Assembly (NCBI GenBank): GCA_963800255.1
Contig: CAWDAK010000003.1
Coordinates: 6,418-70,417 of the forward strand
From: DATFVA01 sp963800255
GTDB lineage: Bacteria; Bacteroidota; Ignavibacteria; Ignavibacteriales; Ignavibacteriaceae
Direction of reading: 5' to 3'
DNA: 64,000 nt
Shown one piece after another: positions 16,937-25,821 of this stretch. The notes under the pieces were generated by a model. It ran no database searches and had not been told where the DNA came from. It saw nothing but the letters and a program-made list of their open reading frames with translations. The number at the start of each line of letters is the position of its first letter. The stretch's first letter is position 1. Made by a program: the position numbers and the translations under genes.

Positions 16937-18655
16937 ATGAAACCTGAGTTCAGCATTAAAAACACCAGTCTGCCTGCATTAGGGGCATTCATCTTCTTTT
17001 TGTTTGTTACTGTATTTGCAGCGGGGTATCTCTTTTCGCGAAATGAGCTGAAAAAAACCATGATCGAGGCTGAAGATAAAATCGATGCCGTCGGTCATTT
17101 AAAGCAGACCCAGCTTAGTCAATGGCTTAAGGAAAGAAGGGGAGACTGCAGGGTAATAAAAGAAAACACTGAAAATTCATTACGATTTTTTGATTATAGC
17201 AGGAATCCTGATACTGCAAAAGCAGGCGAATTAAAAGCCTGGATGGAGTCACGCATTCAAGGCTATGGTTATGAAAATATATTTTTCTTTGACGACCGCC
17301 TCAAATTAAAGCTAAGAACCGGCGAGAACCAGGAGAAAGGTTTTAACGAACAATTCTATTCCATGCTGCGGAAAGCAGATTCTACCGGTGAAATCCTTTT
17401 TTCAGGTCTCTACAAATCTTCAGATTCAGGAACTCATGATATCGATTTTATGATTCCCCTGTCAATTCAGGGAAAGAAAAACCTTAGAGCAGGCTTTATT
17501 ATTCTAAGATCAGACCCTGAATCTTTCATTTATCCTGTACTCAACAAGAACCTTTTTTACAAAACATCAGCAGAGAATATTCTAATGCAGAATATTCCAG
17601 GGATAATGGAGGTATTTAATCCCGCAAAGGGTATTTACGGCAAGGTTGAGTCTGTTCCATCATATATTTCTGATGGAAAAGGAATTGAGGTTCCTGATAC
17701 GGTATTTGAGGTACAAGCACCCCAGGATAAAAATATGGTTATGGCTGTTAACAGAATACCGGGCAGCAGCTGGTATCTTGTATCAAGAGTGAACAGAGCA
17801 GAAATTGATGAGCCTGTGGAAAAGCAGAGAACAATGATATTGTTAATTACCGGACTGATTGCGGTGGGAGCATCTGTGGGAGCAGGACTTATATGGCGAA
17901 GCAGACAGGCAACAATATATAAGCGGCTTAATACGGAACTTGAAAATAAGATAACCGAACGCACCACGGAACTTGTAGCAGCCAATAAAGAACTTGAGGC
18001 CTTTGCATATTCTGTTAGTCACGACCTCCGTGCTCCCCTCAGGAGTATCAGCGGGTTCAGTAAGGCCCTTGCTGAGGATTATAAGAGCAGTCTTGATGCT
18101 ACGGGAAATGATTATCTTGCCCGTCTGCGTGAGGCTAGTGACCGTATGGACAAATTAATAAATGATATACTTTCTCTCTCACGTATCACCCGTAAAGGAC
18201 TTGTATTAAAAGAAGTTAACCTTAGTGAGCTCGCAGGATCTATAAGTGAGGAGTTAAAGAAAAGTACTCCGGAACGAAAAGTAGAATTTATTATTCAGGA
18301 TGCTGTGCTGGCGAAGGGCGATTTAGTATTGCTGCAGTCAGTGCTTAATAATCTGCTTGAGAATGCTTATAAATTTACATCGAAAACAGAAAATGCGAGG
18401 ATAGAATTCGGGAGCACTCAAAAATACGGTAAACCCATTTGTTTTGTTAAGGATAACGGAGCAGGGTTTGATATGAAATATGCTGACAAGCTTTTTTCGC
18501 CATTTCAGCGGCTGCACCATGAAGATGAATTTCCGGGAACCGGGATCGGGCTAGCAAATGTGAGGAAGGTAGTTCAAAGACACGGCGGACAGGTATGGGC
18601 AGAAGCAGAGAAAGGCGCGGGTGCCGCTTTTTATTTTACTTTAAATGATAAGTAG
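16937..18655 (+). CDS. Membrane sensor histidine kinase with periplasmic domain
   Basis: 572 residues: transmembrane helix 1 at about 12-33 (LGAFIFFLFVTVFAAGYLF), a periplasmic sensor domain to about 295 of Cache-like size, transmembrane helix 2 at about 298-320 (MILLITGLIAVGASVGAGLI), a coiled coil (LNTELENKITERTTELVAAN), HisKA with phospho-acceptor His in FAYSVSHDLRAPLRSISGF, and HATPase_c (NLLENAYKFTSK, DNGAGFD, FPGTGIGLANV). The S-V-S-H-D-L-R-A-P-L sequence is typical of phytochrome-like kinases. It has no fused receiver and may signal through the free receiver upstream or the hybrid kinase downstream. Confidence 0.87.
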   Translation: MKPEFSIKNTSLPALGAFIFFLFVTVFAAGYLFSRNELKKTMIEAEDKIDAVGHLKQTQLSQWLKERRGDCRVIKENTENSLRFFDYSRNPDTAKAGELKAWMESRIQGYGYENIFFFDDRLKLKLRTGENQEKGFNEQFYSMLRKADSTGEILFSGLYKSSDSGTHDIDFMIPLSIQGKKNLRAGFIILRSDPESFIYPVLNKNLFYKTSAENILMQNIPGIMEVFNPAKGIYGKVESVPSYISDGKGIEVPDTVFEVQAPQDKNMVMAVNRIPGSSWYLVSRVNRAEIDEPVEKQRTMILLITGLIAVGASVGAGLIWRSRQATIYKRLNTELENKITERTTELVAANKELEAFAYSVSHDLRAPLRSISGFSKALAEDYKSSLDATGNDYLARLREASDRMDKLINDILSLSRITRKGLVLKEVNLSELAGSISEELKKSTPERKVEFIIQDAVLAKGDLVLLQSVLNNLLENAYKFTSKTENARIEFGSTQKYGKPICFVKDNGAGFDMKYADKLFSPFQRLHHEDEFPGTGIGLANVRKVVQRHGGQVWAEAEKGAGAAFYFTLNDK

Positions 18656-18692
18656 TACTATTTAAGAAAGAATAAGTTAAGGTATAGATTCA

Positions 18693-19418
18693 ATGATGAA
18701 GAGTGAAAAAGAGATTATTGTATTAGTACTGGAGGACCAGGAAAGTGATTATGCGCTTGTGGAACTTCAGCTTAAGCGGTCAGAGATAAAATGCAGCCTC
18801 CGGCACGCAAAAACCGGAGCAGATTTTGCCAGGTTATTAAATAATGAAATTGATGTTATCCTGGCCGATTATAACCTGCCACAATTTACCGCACTGGATG
18901 CGCTTGCTATTGTGAAGGAAAGAAAGATAAAGATTCCTTTCATTCTTGTAACGGGAACGCAGACCGAGGAGGTTGCTGTTTCGTGTATGAAGATGGGAGC
19001 AGACGATTATATTCTAAAAGCTAACCTTACAAGACTTCCGTCAGCAATTGAGCATGCCCTTTATAACAGGCAGATTGAAGATGAAAAAGAAAAAGCACTT
19101 CAGCAGCTGGAAAAATCTGAGAATAAATTCCGTTCATTATATGAATCGATGCCTTTTCCGGTGATTATTTATGATCCCGAAACTTTTGATATCCATGAGG
19201 TAAACGAAGCTGCAACCAACCTATACGGATTTTCAAAGGAGGAATTTGCTGCGAAAAACCTGGTTGATATAAGACCGGTTAATGAGATTGATAAGCTTCA
19301 AAAAAAGAAACAGATGTATTACCCCGACCGAGCAAGCTACCTTGGTGAATGGAGACATGTTAATAAATGGGGTGAGGAATTTATTGTAGAGATAAGCAAT
19401 TACCCTATTAACTGTTGA
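18693..19418 (+). CDS. Hybrid histidine kinase, N-terminal fragment: receiver plus PAS (frame broken near 19413)
   Basis: This is the front of a hybrid kinase of about 896 residues spanning 18693-21384. It has a receiver domain (residues 8-125; phospho-acceptor Asp in VILADYNLPQ, Lys in DYILKANL) and a PAS domain (MPFPVIIYDPETFDIHEVNE). The frame stops at TGA 19416-19418 after EFIVEISNYPIN. Dropping one T (19413 or 19416) continues with DGRPARVSIIHNITERKR, the normal end of a PAS domain, so one extra base is the only defect. Confidence 0.8.
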   Translation: MMKSEKEIIVLVLEDQESDYALVELQLKRSEIKCSLRHAKTGADFARLLNNEIDVILADYNLPQFTALDALAIVKERKIKIPFILVTGTQTEEVAVSCMKMGADDYILKANLTRLPSAIEHALYNRQIEDEKEKALQQLEKSENKFRSLYESMPFPVIIYDPETFDIHEVNEAATNLYGFSKEEFAAKNLVDIRPVNEIDKLQKKKQMYYPDRASYLGEWRHVNKWGEEFIVEISNYPINC

Positions 19419-21384
19419 CGGCAGGCCTGCACGAGTATCTATTATTCATAATATAACCGAAAGAAAAAGAACCTCAGAGGCTCTTCAGCGAAGCGAAAGG
19501 AAGTACCGTTCAATATTTAATGAAGCTCCCATAGGGATAAGTAATGTTGATGAAAACGGGAAAATGGTAAATGTGAACCATGCATTCGCCCATATGCTGG
19601 GGTACACCCGTGAGGAATTGTACGGGAAGCTTATGTATGATATTACTTATCCTGACGATAAAGCAGCCAGCAAACTGCAGCTGGGTGAGCTTGTTTCAGC
19701 CAAAACTAAAAGTATGAGGATAGAGAAGAGATACCTGAAGAAAACAGGTGAGGTTGTATGGGCTAATGTGACGGTTACTGCCGTTTATGATGACGATGGT
19801 AAGTTTCTTTATACCATCTCTATGATTGAGGACATTTCCACGAGGATAAAACATGAAGCGATTCTTAGAGAGAGTGAAGAAAAATACAGGGAACTGGCAG
19901 AATCCCTTCCGCAGATAATTTTTGAGACTGATGAACAGAGCAGGTTAATTTATGTAAACAGGCAGGGGGCAGAGTTTATGGGATATGACATGTCAATTGT
20001 TGAAAGCAGACCGAACGTTATTTCTTTTGTTTATCCGGAGGACAGGGAGGAAGCACTGACCAGGACAATGAAAATTATGAATGGTGCTGAAACGAGAGGG
20101 GAAGAGATCAGGATGCTGAGGCGTGACGGAAATATAATTGAGAGCCTGATTTATTCTTCACCTATAAGAAAGGGAGATAAAATAATGGGGCTGCGCGGAA
20201 TTATTGTTGATGTTTCCGAACGAAGGAAGATGGAAGAGGAGCTGAAGAAAGCCAAGGAAAGTGCAGAGGAGATGAACAAACTTAAATCAATATTCCTGGC
20301 TAATATGAGTCACGAGCTCCGTACTCCTATGATAGGTATACTCGGTTATTCGCAGATGATATCAGAAGACGTTAAGGATCCGGAGGTAAAAAAGATGGCG
20401 GGTACTATAGTAAGAAGCGCCAACAGACTTACTGAAACGCTTAACCTGATACTGGATCTTTCAAAGGTTGAGGCGAATAAGATTGATCTTCATTTTAATA
20501 AAGTGAATGTAGCCAGCATAGTAGAGGAATCAGTAAATCATTTCAAGGCAGCGGCTGAGGAAAAAGAACTTACGATTAATTTGAAAGCGGATAAAACTGA
20601 CATTATCTGTTCCCTTGATGAAAGATTGTTTTCGCTTGTGATGGGGAATCTTATCAATAATGCCGTGAAGTATACTGATAAAGGGAGCGTGGATGTAAAG
20701 CTTACGCTTGAAAATGATGAAGCTGTAATACGTGTAAAGGATACAGGGATAGGTATTTCAAAAAAGGATACTGAAATTATATTTGAAGCTTTCAGGCAGG
20801 CAAGTGAAGGTTATAACAGGAGGTTTGAAGGCACAGGCCTCGGACTGACGATAAGCAAGAAATTTGTTGAGTTAATGCATGGAAGTATACAGGTTGAAAG
20901 TGAAATAAATACCGGATCGGTATTTACGATAAGGTTTCCATCCTTGAAATTAAAAGGAAACGATAAGATAACGGAGACTAAGGAGTCGGGTAAAGGAGAG
21001 ATAAAGGAGCGGGTGAAGAAGAGGGACTCAAAGCTGCTGCTGGTTGAAGACGATAAGGTAAATGTTGATGTTATAAATCTTTTTCTACGCGATTACTGCG
21101 ATGTTGATCATTCATCATCGGCGCTTGAGGCACTTAAAATGGTGAAGTCAAGAAAATATGATGCTATACTGATGGATATAAACCTGAAGGGGATGACGGG
21201 ACTGGATGCGGTAAAGCATATACGCCAGCTGAACGATTACAAGGACATTCCGGTGGTAGCGGTAACCGCTTATGCAATGGCGGGCGACCGGAAGCGTTTC
21301 CTGGAACAGGGATGCTCACATTACCTTGCGAAACCGTTCAGCAAAAAAGAACTGATAGAACTTCTTGAAACAATTCTTAATTAA
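19414..21384 (+). CDS. Hybrid histidine kinase, C-terminal fragment: PAS-PAS-HisKA-HATPase-receiver
   Basis: This continues the preceding fragment after the one-base shift. Two PAS domains (IFNEAPIGISNVDENGKMVN; LAESLPQIIFETDEQSRLIY) lead to HisKA with phospho-acceptor His in FLANMSHELRTPMIGILGY, HATPase_c (NLINNAVKYTD, DTGIGIS, EGTGLGLTISKK) and a C-terminal receiver (LLVEDDKVN, Asp in AILMDINLKG, Lys in YLAKPFS). Receivers at both ends are typical of phosphorelay hubs. The next good internal ATG in this frame is at 19564, inside the first PAS domain. Confidence 0.8.
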   Translation, partial: VDGRPARVSIIHNITERKRTSEALQRSERKYRSIFNEAPIGISNVDENGKMVNVNHAFAHMLGYTREELYGKLMYDITYPDDKAASKLQLGELVSAKTKSMRIEKRYLKKTGEVVWANVTVTAVYDDDGKFLYTISMIEDISTRIKHEAILRESEEKYRELAESLPQIIFETDEQSRLIYVNRQGAEFMGYDMSIVESRPNVISFVYPEDREEALTRTMKIMNGAETRGEEIRMLRRDGNIIESLIYSSPIRKGDKIMGLRGIIVDVSERRKMEEELKKAKESAEEMNKLKSIFLANMSHELRTPMIGILGYSQMISEDVKDPEVKKMAGTIVRSANRLTETLNLILDLSKVEANKIDLHFNKVNVASIVEESVNHFKAAAEEKELTINLKADKTDIICSLDERLFSLVMGNLINNAVKYTDKGSVDVKLTLENDEAVIRVKDTGIGISKKDTEIIFEAFRQASEGYNRRFEGTGLGLTISKKFVELMHGSIQVESEINTGSVFTIRFPSLKLKGNDKITETKESGKGEIKERVKKRDSKLLLVEDDKVNVDVINLFLRDYCDVDHSSSALEALKMVKSRKYDAILMDINLKGMTGLDAVKHIRQLNDYKDIPVVAVTAYAMAGDRKRFLEQGCSHYLAKPFSKKELIELLETILN

Positions 21385-21406
21385 AAACTTTTTTCAGCTA
21401 TAATAA

Positions 21407-22897
21407 TTACTGCACTCCGTGACAATCTGTGCACGTAAGATCCTGGATATCTTCACCAAGATCTACAGGGTGCTGGAATGAAAGTCCATCCAGGTTTACC
21501 ATAGTCGTATCATTTATTGTCTGCGCAATGATTGTATGGCAGAGGTTACAGTCTTTTGATAATACATTTCCTTTCTCATCTTTATGCTCGCCGTCGTGGC
21601 ACCTGAAGCATCCGCTGTAGTACATATGCCCGATATTGTTGGGGTACTTTTTCCAGCTGACGTTCATTGAAGGGAAATAATTATTCTTGTAAATCTCCTG
21701 TACCGTGCGTATGCTTTTATTTATTTTATTCTGATCTGCATCGGGATAATACTGTGCGTAGAAATCTTTAATGTGAGTATTGATGCTGTCAAGCGCTATA
21801 TCTTTATCTGTATACGTCTGTTCAAGGGCTTCAACTGCTGTACTTTTAATGTAAGGAAGTACGGGGTCAATACTGTCTGCGGCCATAAATACATTTACCA
21901 TCCTGTTAGGCTGGTTGTAGATATGCGAAGGGCGGTTATGGCAGTCAATACAGTCCATCTTCCTCAGGAGCCCCTTATCTTCCATTTCCTTCTGGTTAAA
22001 CTTAACATCGCCTTTACTGTACACGGTTACCTTGCCGGTTTCCCGGTTCTTTGCCCTTACCCAGTTGATGATCTGCCTTGATGAGTCGGCCGCTAAATAA
22101 GTAACTTGATTATCTATATTCATATGCCAGTGGATTCCTGTCTGCTTGGCAAGTATGCTGTTTCCGCCGCCTATCTTAAGCAGCATTGTAACTTTTGACC
22201 TTGTATTTTCTTCATCAGAGAGGTAGTAGTTAAAATCAACCTTCTTCTCAGCAAAGAAGTTTTTAGGCCAGTGGCACTGCTCGCAGGTTCCCTGGGCAGG
22301 ACGCAGATTCCAGATGGGAGTGGGAATCGGCTTTGAATATTTATTAAATAATACCGAGTAAACCTGGTAGGATCCGGATATCTTCGATTTAACAAACCAT
22401 CCCGTACCCGAGCCGATGTGGCACTGCACGCAGCCGACCCTGGAGTGAGGGGAGTTCTTGTAAGCTGTGTACTCGGGGTTCATTACCTTATGACAAATGG
22501 TTCCGCAGAACTGATCGGTTTCAGTGTATTCGTATGCCTTAAAGCTTCCGAACGCGGTGAAGAAAAGAAGTAAAACTGTGCCTGTAAAAAATATGATGAA
22601 TGACCTTCTCTGTTTGGGATCATTAAGGTCAAGCCTGGGCAGACTTTTTTCTTCAAATGTGCCCGCGTTTTTTCTCTTCCGGGCATTCCATATGCCCGCC
22701 GCAATAAGGATGAGTCCCATTATCAAAAAAGCAGGGAGTATAATAAAGGTTACAATGCCTGCGTATGCATTGGGTTCAGGGGAGAAAGCTTCAATTACAG
22801 TAAGGAAGAGAATGAGACCGAAACTAAGGAGTGCCAGTGCGGCACCTATTAGTGTAGTGGTGTTATAAAAGGTATCGGGGAAGCGTTTGTTTTTCAT
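21407..22897 (-). CDS. NapC/NirT-like membrane multihaem cytochrome (seven haem sites)
   Basis: 496 residues with two N-terminal transmembrane helices (about 13-35 and 45-66) and a third at about 100-120, followed by periplasmic haem sites. The first has an extra residue, C-G-T-I-C-H (CX3CH), followed by H-K-V-M-N-P-E-Y and the NapC-like S-P-H-S-R-V-G; then CVQCH, CEQCH, CIDCH, CFRCH, CNLCH and CTDCH, seven in all. Related proteins oxidise menaquinol at the membrane and pass electrons to periplasmic cytochromes. It is the last gene of the cytochrome operon, 21 bases after the cytochrome b gene, and converges on the hybrid kinase gene. Confidence 0.87.
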   Translation of the reverse strand: MKNKRFPDTFYNTTTLIGAALALLSFGLILFLTVIEAFSPEPNAYAGIVTFIILPAFLIMGLILIAAGIWNARKRKNAGTFEEKSLPRLDLNDPKQRRSFIIFFTGTVLLLFFTAFGSFKAYEYTETDQFCGTICHKVMNPEYTAYKNSPHSRVGCVQCHIGSGTGWFVKSKISGSYQVYSVLFNKYSKPIPTPIWNLRPAQGTCEQCHWPKNFFAEKKVDFNYYLSDEENTRSKVTMLLKIGGGNSILAKQTGIHWHMNIDNQVTYLAADSSRQIINWVRAKNRETGKVTVYSKGDVKFNQKEMEDKGLLRKMDCIDCHNRPSHIYNQPNRMVNVFMAADSIDPVLPYIKSTAVEALEQTYTDKDIALDSINTHIKDFYAQYYPDADQNKINKSIRTVQEIYKNNYFPSMNVSWKKYPNNIGHMYYSGCFRCHDGEHKDEKGNVLSKDCNLCHTIIAQTINDTTMVNLDGLSFQHPVDLGEDIQDLTCTDCHGVQ

Positions 22898-22918
22898 AGT
22901 ACCTCGATGATTTGTATT

Positions 22919-23776
22919 TTACTTATAAGCGAAGATCATTGCATAAATTATCCATACAATAATACTAAATCCTGTTGACAAAGCAATCCATCCGAATATC
23001 TTTATAGCTCTTACTACGATCGGCGGATACTGCTCAACCATAAACTGGTCAAGTGTTCCGGCGGCCTGCAGCTTGCCGTATTCTTCAGGTCTGTCTAATT
23101 TTAATTCTTCTACGGGCATCCGGCCTGAAAATATAACAATATCCATGGGAAATTTCTCGGGCCTGAGGTGAGTATTAAAGAAATGTACGGTGAAGATGAA
23201 TCCCGTTGCAAGCAGCGCTTCATCACTGTGTATAATGGTGGCTACATTTATAACCCAGCCCGGCACAAAGCGTGTGAAGAATTCAGGCATCCAGAGTGAC
23301 AAACCAGTTAAGCCGATAACAAATATTCCCCAGAAGACCGCAAAGTAGTCGAACTTTTCCCAGTAGGTCCATCTCCCGTACTGGGGTCTTTCGCCCATAC
23401 CGAGGAACCATTTCATCGAACCGGTGAAATCCTGCCAATCTTTTTTGTTGAACATAAGTCCCTCAGGATCAAAGACCATCCTGAATAACGACTTTCCGGA
23501 TTTTTTCTTCTGTATAAAAAGATCTGTTAAATGCGTGGCGAATACGCCGAACATAATAACGGCGGCGAACCTGTGTATAAAGCCGGCACTTTCAAATCCT
23601 CCCAGGATATGGGAAAGAACTTTTGCCCAGCCTGTGTATGAGAATTTGAGCGTCATCCCGGTGAGGGCAAGACTAAGAAAACTAACGATCATTAGTATAT
23701 GGAGAACCCGGTTTAACCTTGTAAACCTCTGGTACTGCATTTTATGTTTTCCATTTTTAATATCATTCATATTCAA
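22919..23776 (-). CDS. Di-haem cytochrome b membrane subunit
   Basis: 285 residues with four or five transmembrane helices (about 25-45, 65-90, 135-160, 175-205, 260-283). Candidate b-haem ligands are His in LNRVLHILM, IHRFAAV, TIIHSDEALL and FTVHFFNTHLRPEKFPMD, the pattern of formate dehydrogenase/thiosulfate reductase gamma-type cytochromes b. Its start overlaps the stop of the 19-haem gene by four bases (ATGA), so the two are made together. It should move electrons between the menaquinone pool and the periplasmic haem proteins. The same HLRPE/NPEIYPMN-type end occurs in the cytochrome b half of the 13-haem fusion upstream. Confidence 0.85.
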   Translation of the reverse strand: MNMNDIKNGKHKMQYQRFTRLNRVLHILMIVSFLSLALTGMTLKFSYTGWAKVLSHILGGFESAGFIHRFAAVIMFGVFATHLTDLFIQKKKSGKSLFRMVFDPEGLMFNKKDWQDFTGSMKWFLGMGERPQYGRWTYWEKFDYFAVFWGIFVIGLTGLSLWMPEFFTRFVPGWVINVATIIHSDEALLATGFIFTVHFFNTHLRPEKFPMDIVIFSGRMPVEELKLDRPEEYGKLQAAGTLDQFMVEQYPPIVVRAIKIFGWIALSTGFSIIVWIIYAMIFAYK

Positions 23777-25776
23777 TTCTCAGGATTTTCATTATTTTCT
23801 GAATTATTCCGTTCGTTCTCAGCATCAGCAAGTCTCTTCTTCAGCTGTCTGCGGTATTGAAGTGAGCGGGGGAGCCACAGCAGTGTGTGAATTCCGGCGA
23901 TGAAAAAGGTTCCTACAAGCAGACCTGTCATTCCCCAGAAGGTCCAGAAGAGCCAGGGGTATTTAACAGGATCGTGGTGCGTTGCGTGTGTGAAATATCC
24001 TGCGAACATACGTGTTGCTGTTGTGTGGCATTTCTGGCAGGTAGTAAGAACATTTTCCCTGCTGAGATGCGATTTAGGATCTGATACACGGAGAATGTCG
24101 TGCGAACCGTGACAGTCATAGCACTTTGCTGTTTTGGAATATCCAAGCTGCGAAACTTTACCGTGGTAGGTATCAAAATAAGTTTCTGCAATTTCTTCAT
24201 GGCAGTTGCCGCAGGTATTCATAATTTCAAGCCTGAAGCCGTCAAGGTCTGTTCTCTTAATAGTGTGAGCAGTGTGACAGGTATTGCACACTGGGAGCTT
24301 CTTATCCGTTTTGGTCATCAGTGGTGAGTGAACGCTCTTGTTGAAGCTTTCCTCGATACCGAAGTGGCAATTACCGCAGGTTTTTGCGATGTTCCCGGGG
24401 TAGATGCTTGATGTTGAATCGGTATGGGGCAGTTCGTGATGCGAACTGTGACAGTCAGTGCAGGTTGCTGTAACAGTAAGACCGCTCTTCAACAATCCCT
24501 TGCCGTGAATACTTTCAACATAGTGTGTTATAATATCTTTTTCTGTTCCTTTATATCTTGCTGCTGCCTTTTCGCCGTCGCGGTGGCATTTGCCGCAGAG
24601 GTTCGGGATGTTGGTTGCGAAGATAGGTGACTTAGAATTTTTTCTGCCCAGTACACCATGTGTGCCGTGGCATTCTGTACAGGTAGGAGCATTCGGGTCC
24701 TGCTTTGCAAAGAGCTGTCCGTGGGTACTCAAAGCATATTCCTGTCCAACTGATTCATGGCATTGGGAACATTCGACCTTCTTTGTGATGTTGTCGCAGG
24801 GCCTTGTGTGCGAAGTGTTTACCTCAGAATGGCACTGGCTGCAGGCGATCTGCTTGTGCATTGAGCCCTTAACTTCATCATAATTTACGAAGAGGGACCT
24901 TCCGTCTTTTTCAGACCTGATGTCTTTTTTAGCGTGGCAGGTTAGACAGTCGTTATCAGCCATTCCCTGGTCGTAGAAAACTTTTCTTGCTTTATGGGGC
25001 TGATGACAATCGACGCATGCCGGCAGCACATTTGCTTCCTTCTCCCACAACGCTCCCCTTATAACCTTCCTGTGTACCAGTTCAATTTCACCGTGGCACT
25101 TAGCGCAGGTGGAAGCAATATTCCTTCTTGCGATGGAGGATTTAGGGTCGGTATGCGGCAGTATATCATGCGGCGTATGGCAGGATACGCAGGTAGCGGC
25201 TACGGTTAGTCCTTTTTTAAGCAGACCCTCGCCGTGCATACTTTCAGAGTAGTTCTCAAGAATGTGGCTTTCAGGGATATTCCTCTGAAGCTGTACAGGT
25301 GAACCTTCCTTGTGGCATTTGCCGCAGACGTAGGGAATGTTGATGGGAGCTACCCTTGATTTTGGATTCTTTACAGGGATAATATCGTGTGAACCGTGGC
25401 AGGTCTGGCAGGTAGGTGCCAGGTTATCGTGCCGTGCTTTGGCTTTGCCGTGGAGACTATTATCGTAATGCGACTGAACATCATCGTGGCAGGCATTGCA
25501 TTTTGCCGGCTGAACATTTTCTGTATGGGGGAATTCGGTTCCTTCAAGATCAGTGTGGCACATAATGCATTCAACATCGGCGTGCACCGAAGTACCGAGC
25601 TTTTTATCATCCACGAAAACAGAGAAAGAGTGACCGTTCTTTGAGCCTTTCAGGGTATTGTCGGCGTGACACATAAGGCAGTCATCATTCGACTGGGCCT
25701 TAAGTCCGGTGAATGATGACAGCAGTAATATTATTGTTATGAAGAAAAGTTCAGTTGTAATTTTCCGAAACAACAT
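23773..25776 (-). CDS. Periplasmic 19-haem c-type cytochrome with C-terminal membrane anchor
   Basis: 667 residues from the start chosen here (MLFRKITTELFF; the frame is open to an ATG at 25809). A signal peptide is followed by 19 CXXCH sites: CLMCH, CIMCH, CNACH, CQTCH, CGKCH, CVSCH, CAKCH, CVDCH, CLTCH, CSQCH twice, CTECH, CGKCH, CTDCH, CGNCH, CNTCH, CGNCH, CYDCH, CQKCH. The spacing suggests an internal duplication: the CLMCH...CGKCH...CVSCH series recurs as CSQCH...CGKCH...CTDCH with matching SMHGEGLLKKGLTV and SIHGKGLLKSGLTV. A helix near residue 625 (WGMTGLLVGTFFIAGIHTLLWL) anchors it. It is probably an electron-storing wire in the periplasm. Confidence 0.9.
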   Translation of the reverse strand: MLFRKITTELFFITIILLLSSFTGLKAQSNDDCLMCHADNTLKGSKNGHSFSVFVDDKKLGTSVHADVECIMCHTDLEGTEFPHTENVQPAKCNACHDDVQSHYDNSLHGKAKARHDNLAPTCQTCHGSHDIIPVKNPKSRVAPINIPYVCGKCHKEGSPVQLQRNIPESHILENYSESMHGEGLLKKGLTVAATCVSCHTPHDILPHTDPKSSIARRNIASTCAKCHGEIELVHRKVIRGALWEKEANVLPACVDCHQPHKARKVFYDQGMADNDCLTCHAKKDIRSEKDGRSLFVNYDEVKGSMHKQIACSQCHSEVNTSHTRPCDNITKKVECSQCHESVGQEYALSTHGQLFAKQDPNAPTCTECHGTHGVLGRKNSKSPIFATNIPNLCGKCHRDGEKAAARYKGTEKDIITHYVESIHGKGLLKSGLTVTATCTDCHSSHHELPHTDSTSSIYPGNIAKTCGNCHFGIEESFNKSVHSPLMTKTDKKLPVCNTCHTAHTIKRTDLDGFRLEIMNTCGNCHEEIAETYFDTYHGKVSQLGYSKTAKCYDCHGSHDILRVSDPKSHLSRENVLTTCQKCHTTATRMFAGYFTHATHHDPVKYPWLFWTFWGMTGLLVGTFFIAGIHTLLWLPRSLQYRRQLKKRLADAENERNNSENNENPEN

Positions 25777-25821
25777 AGTTAGTCCCCGCGCATAATCTGT
25801 ATTTATCATAAAAAATCATTT

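Noticed and set aside
23424..25644. Several plus-strand frames under the cytochrome genes
   Set aside because: Cys/His-rich CXXCH codons open long antisense frames; the minus-strand cytochromes are clearly the real genes.
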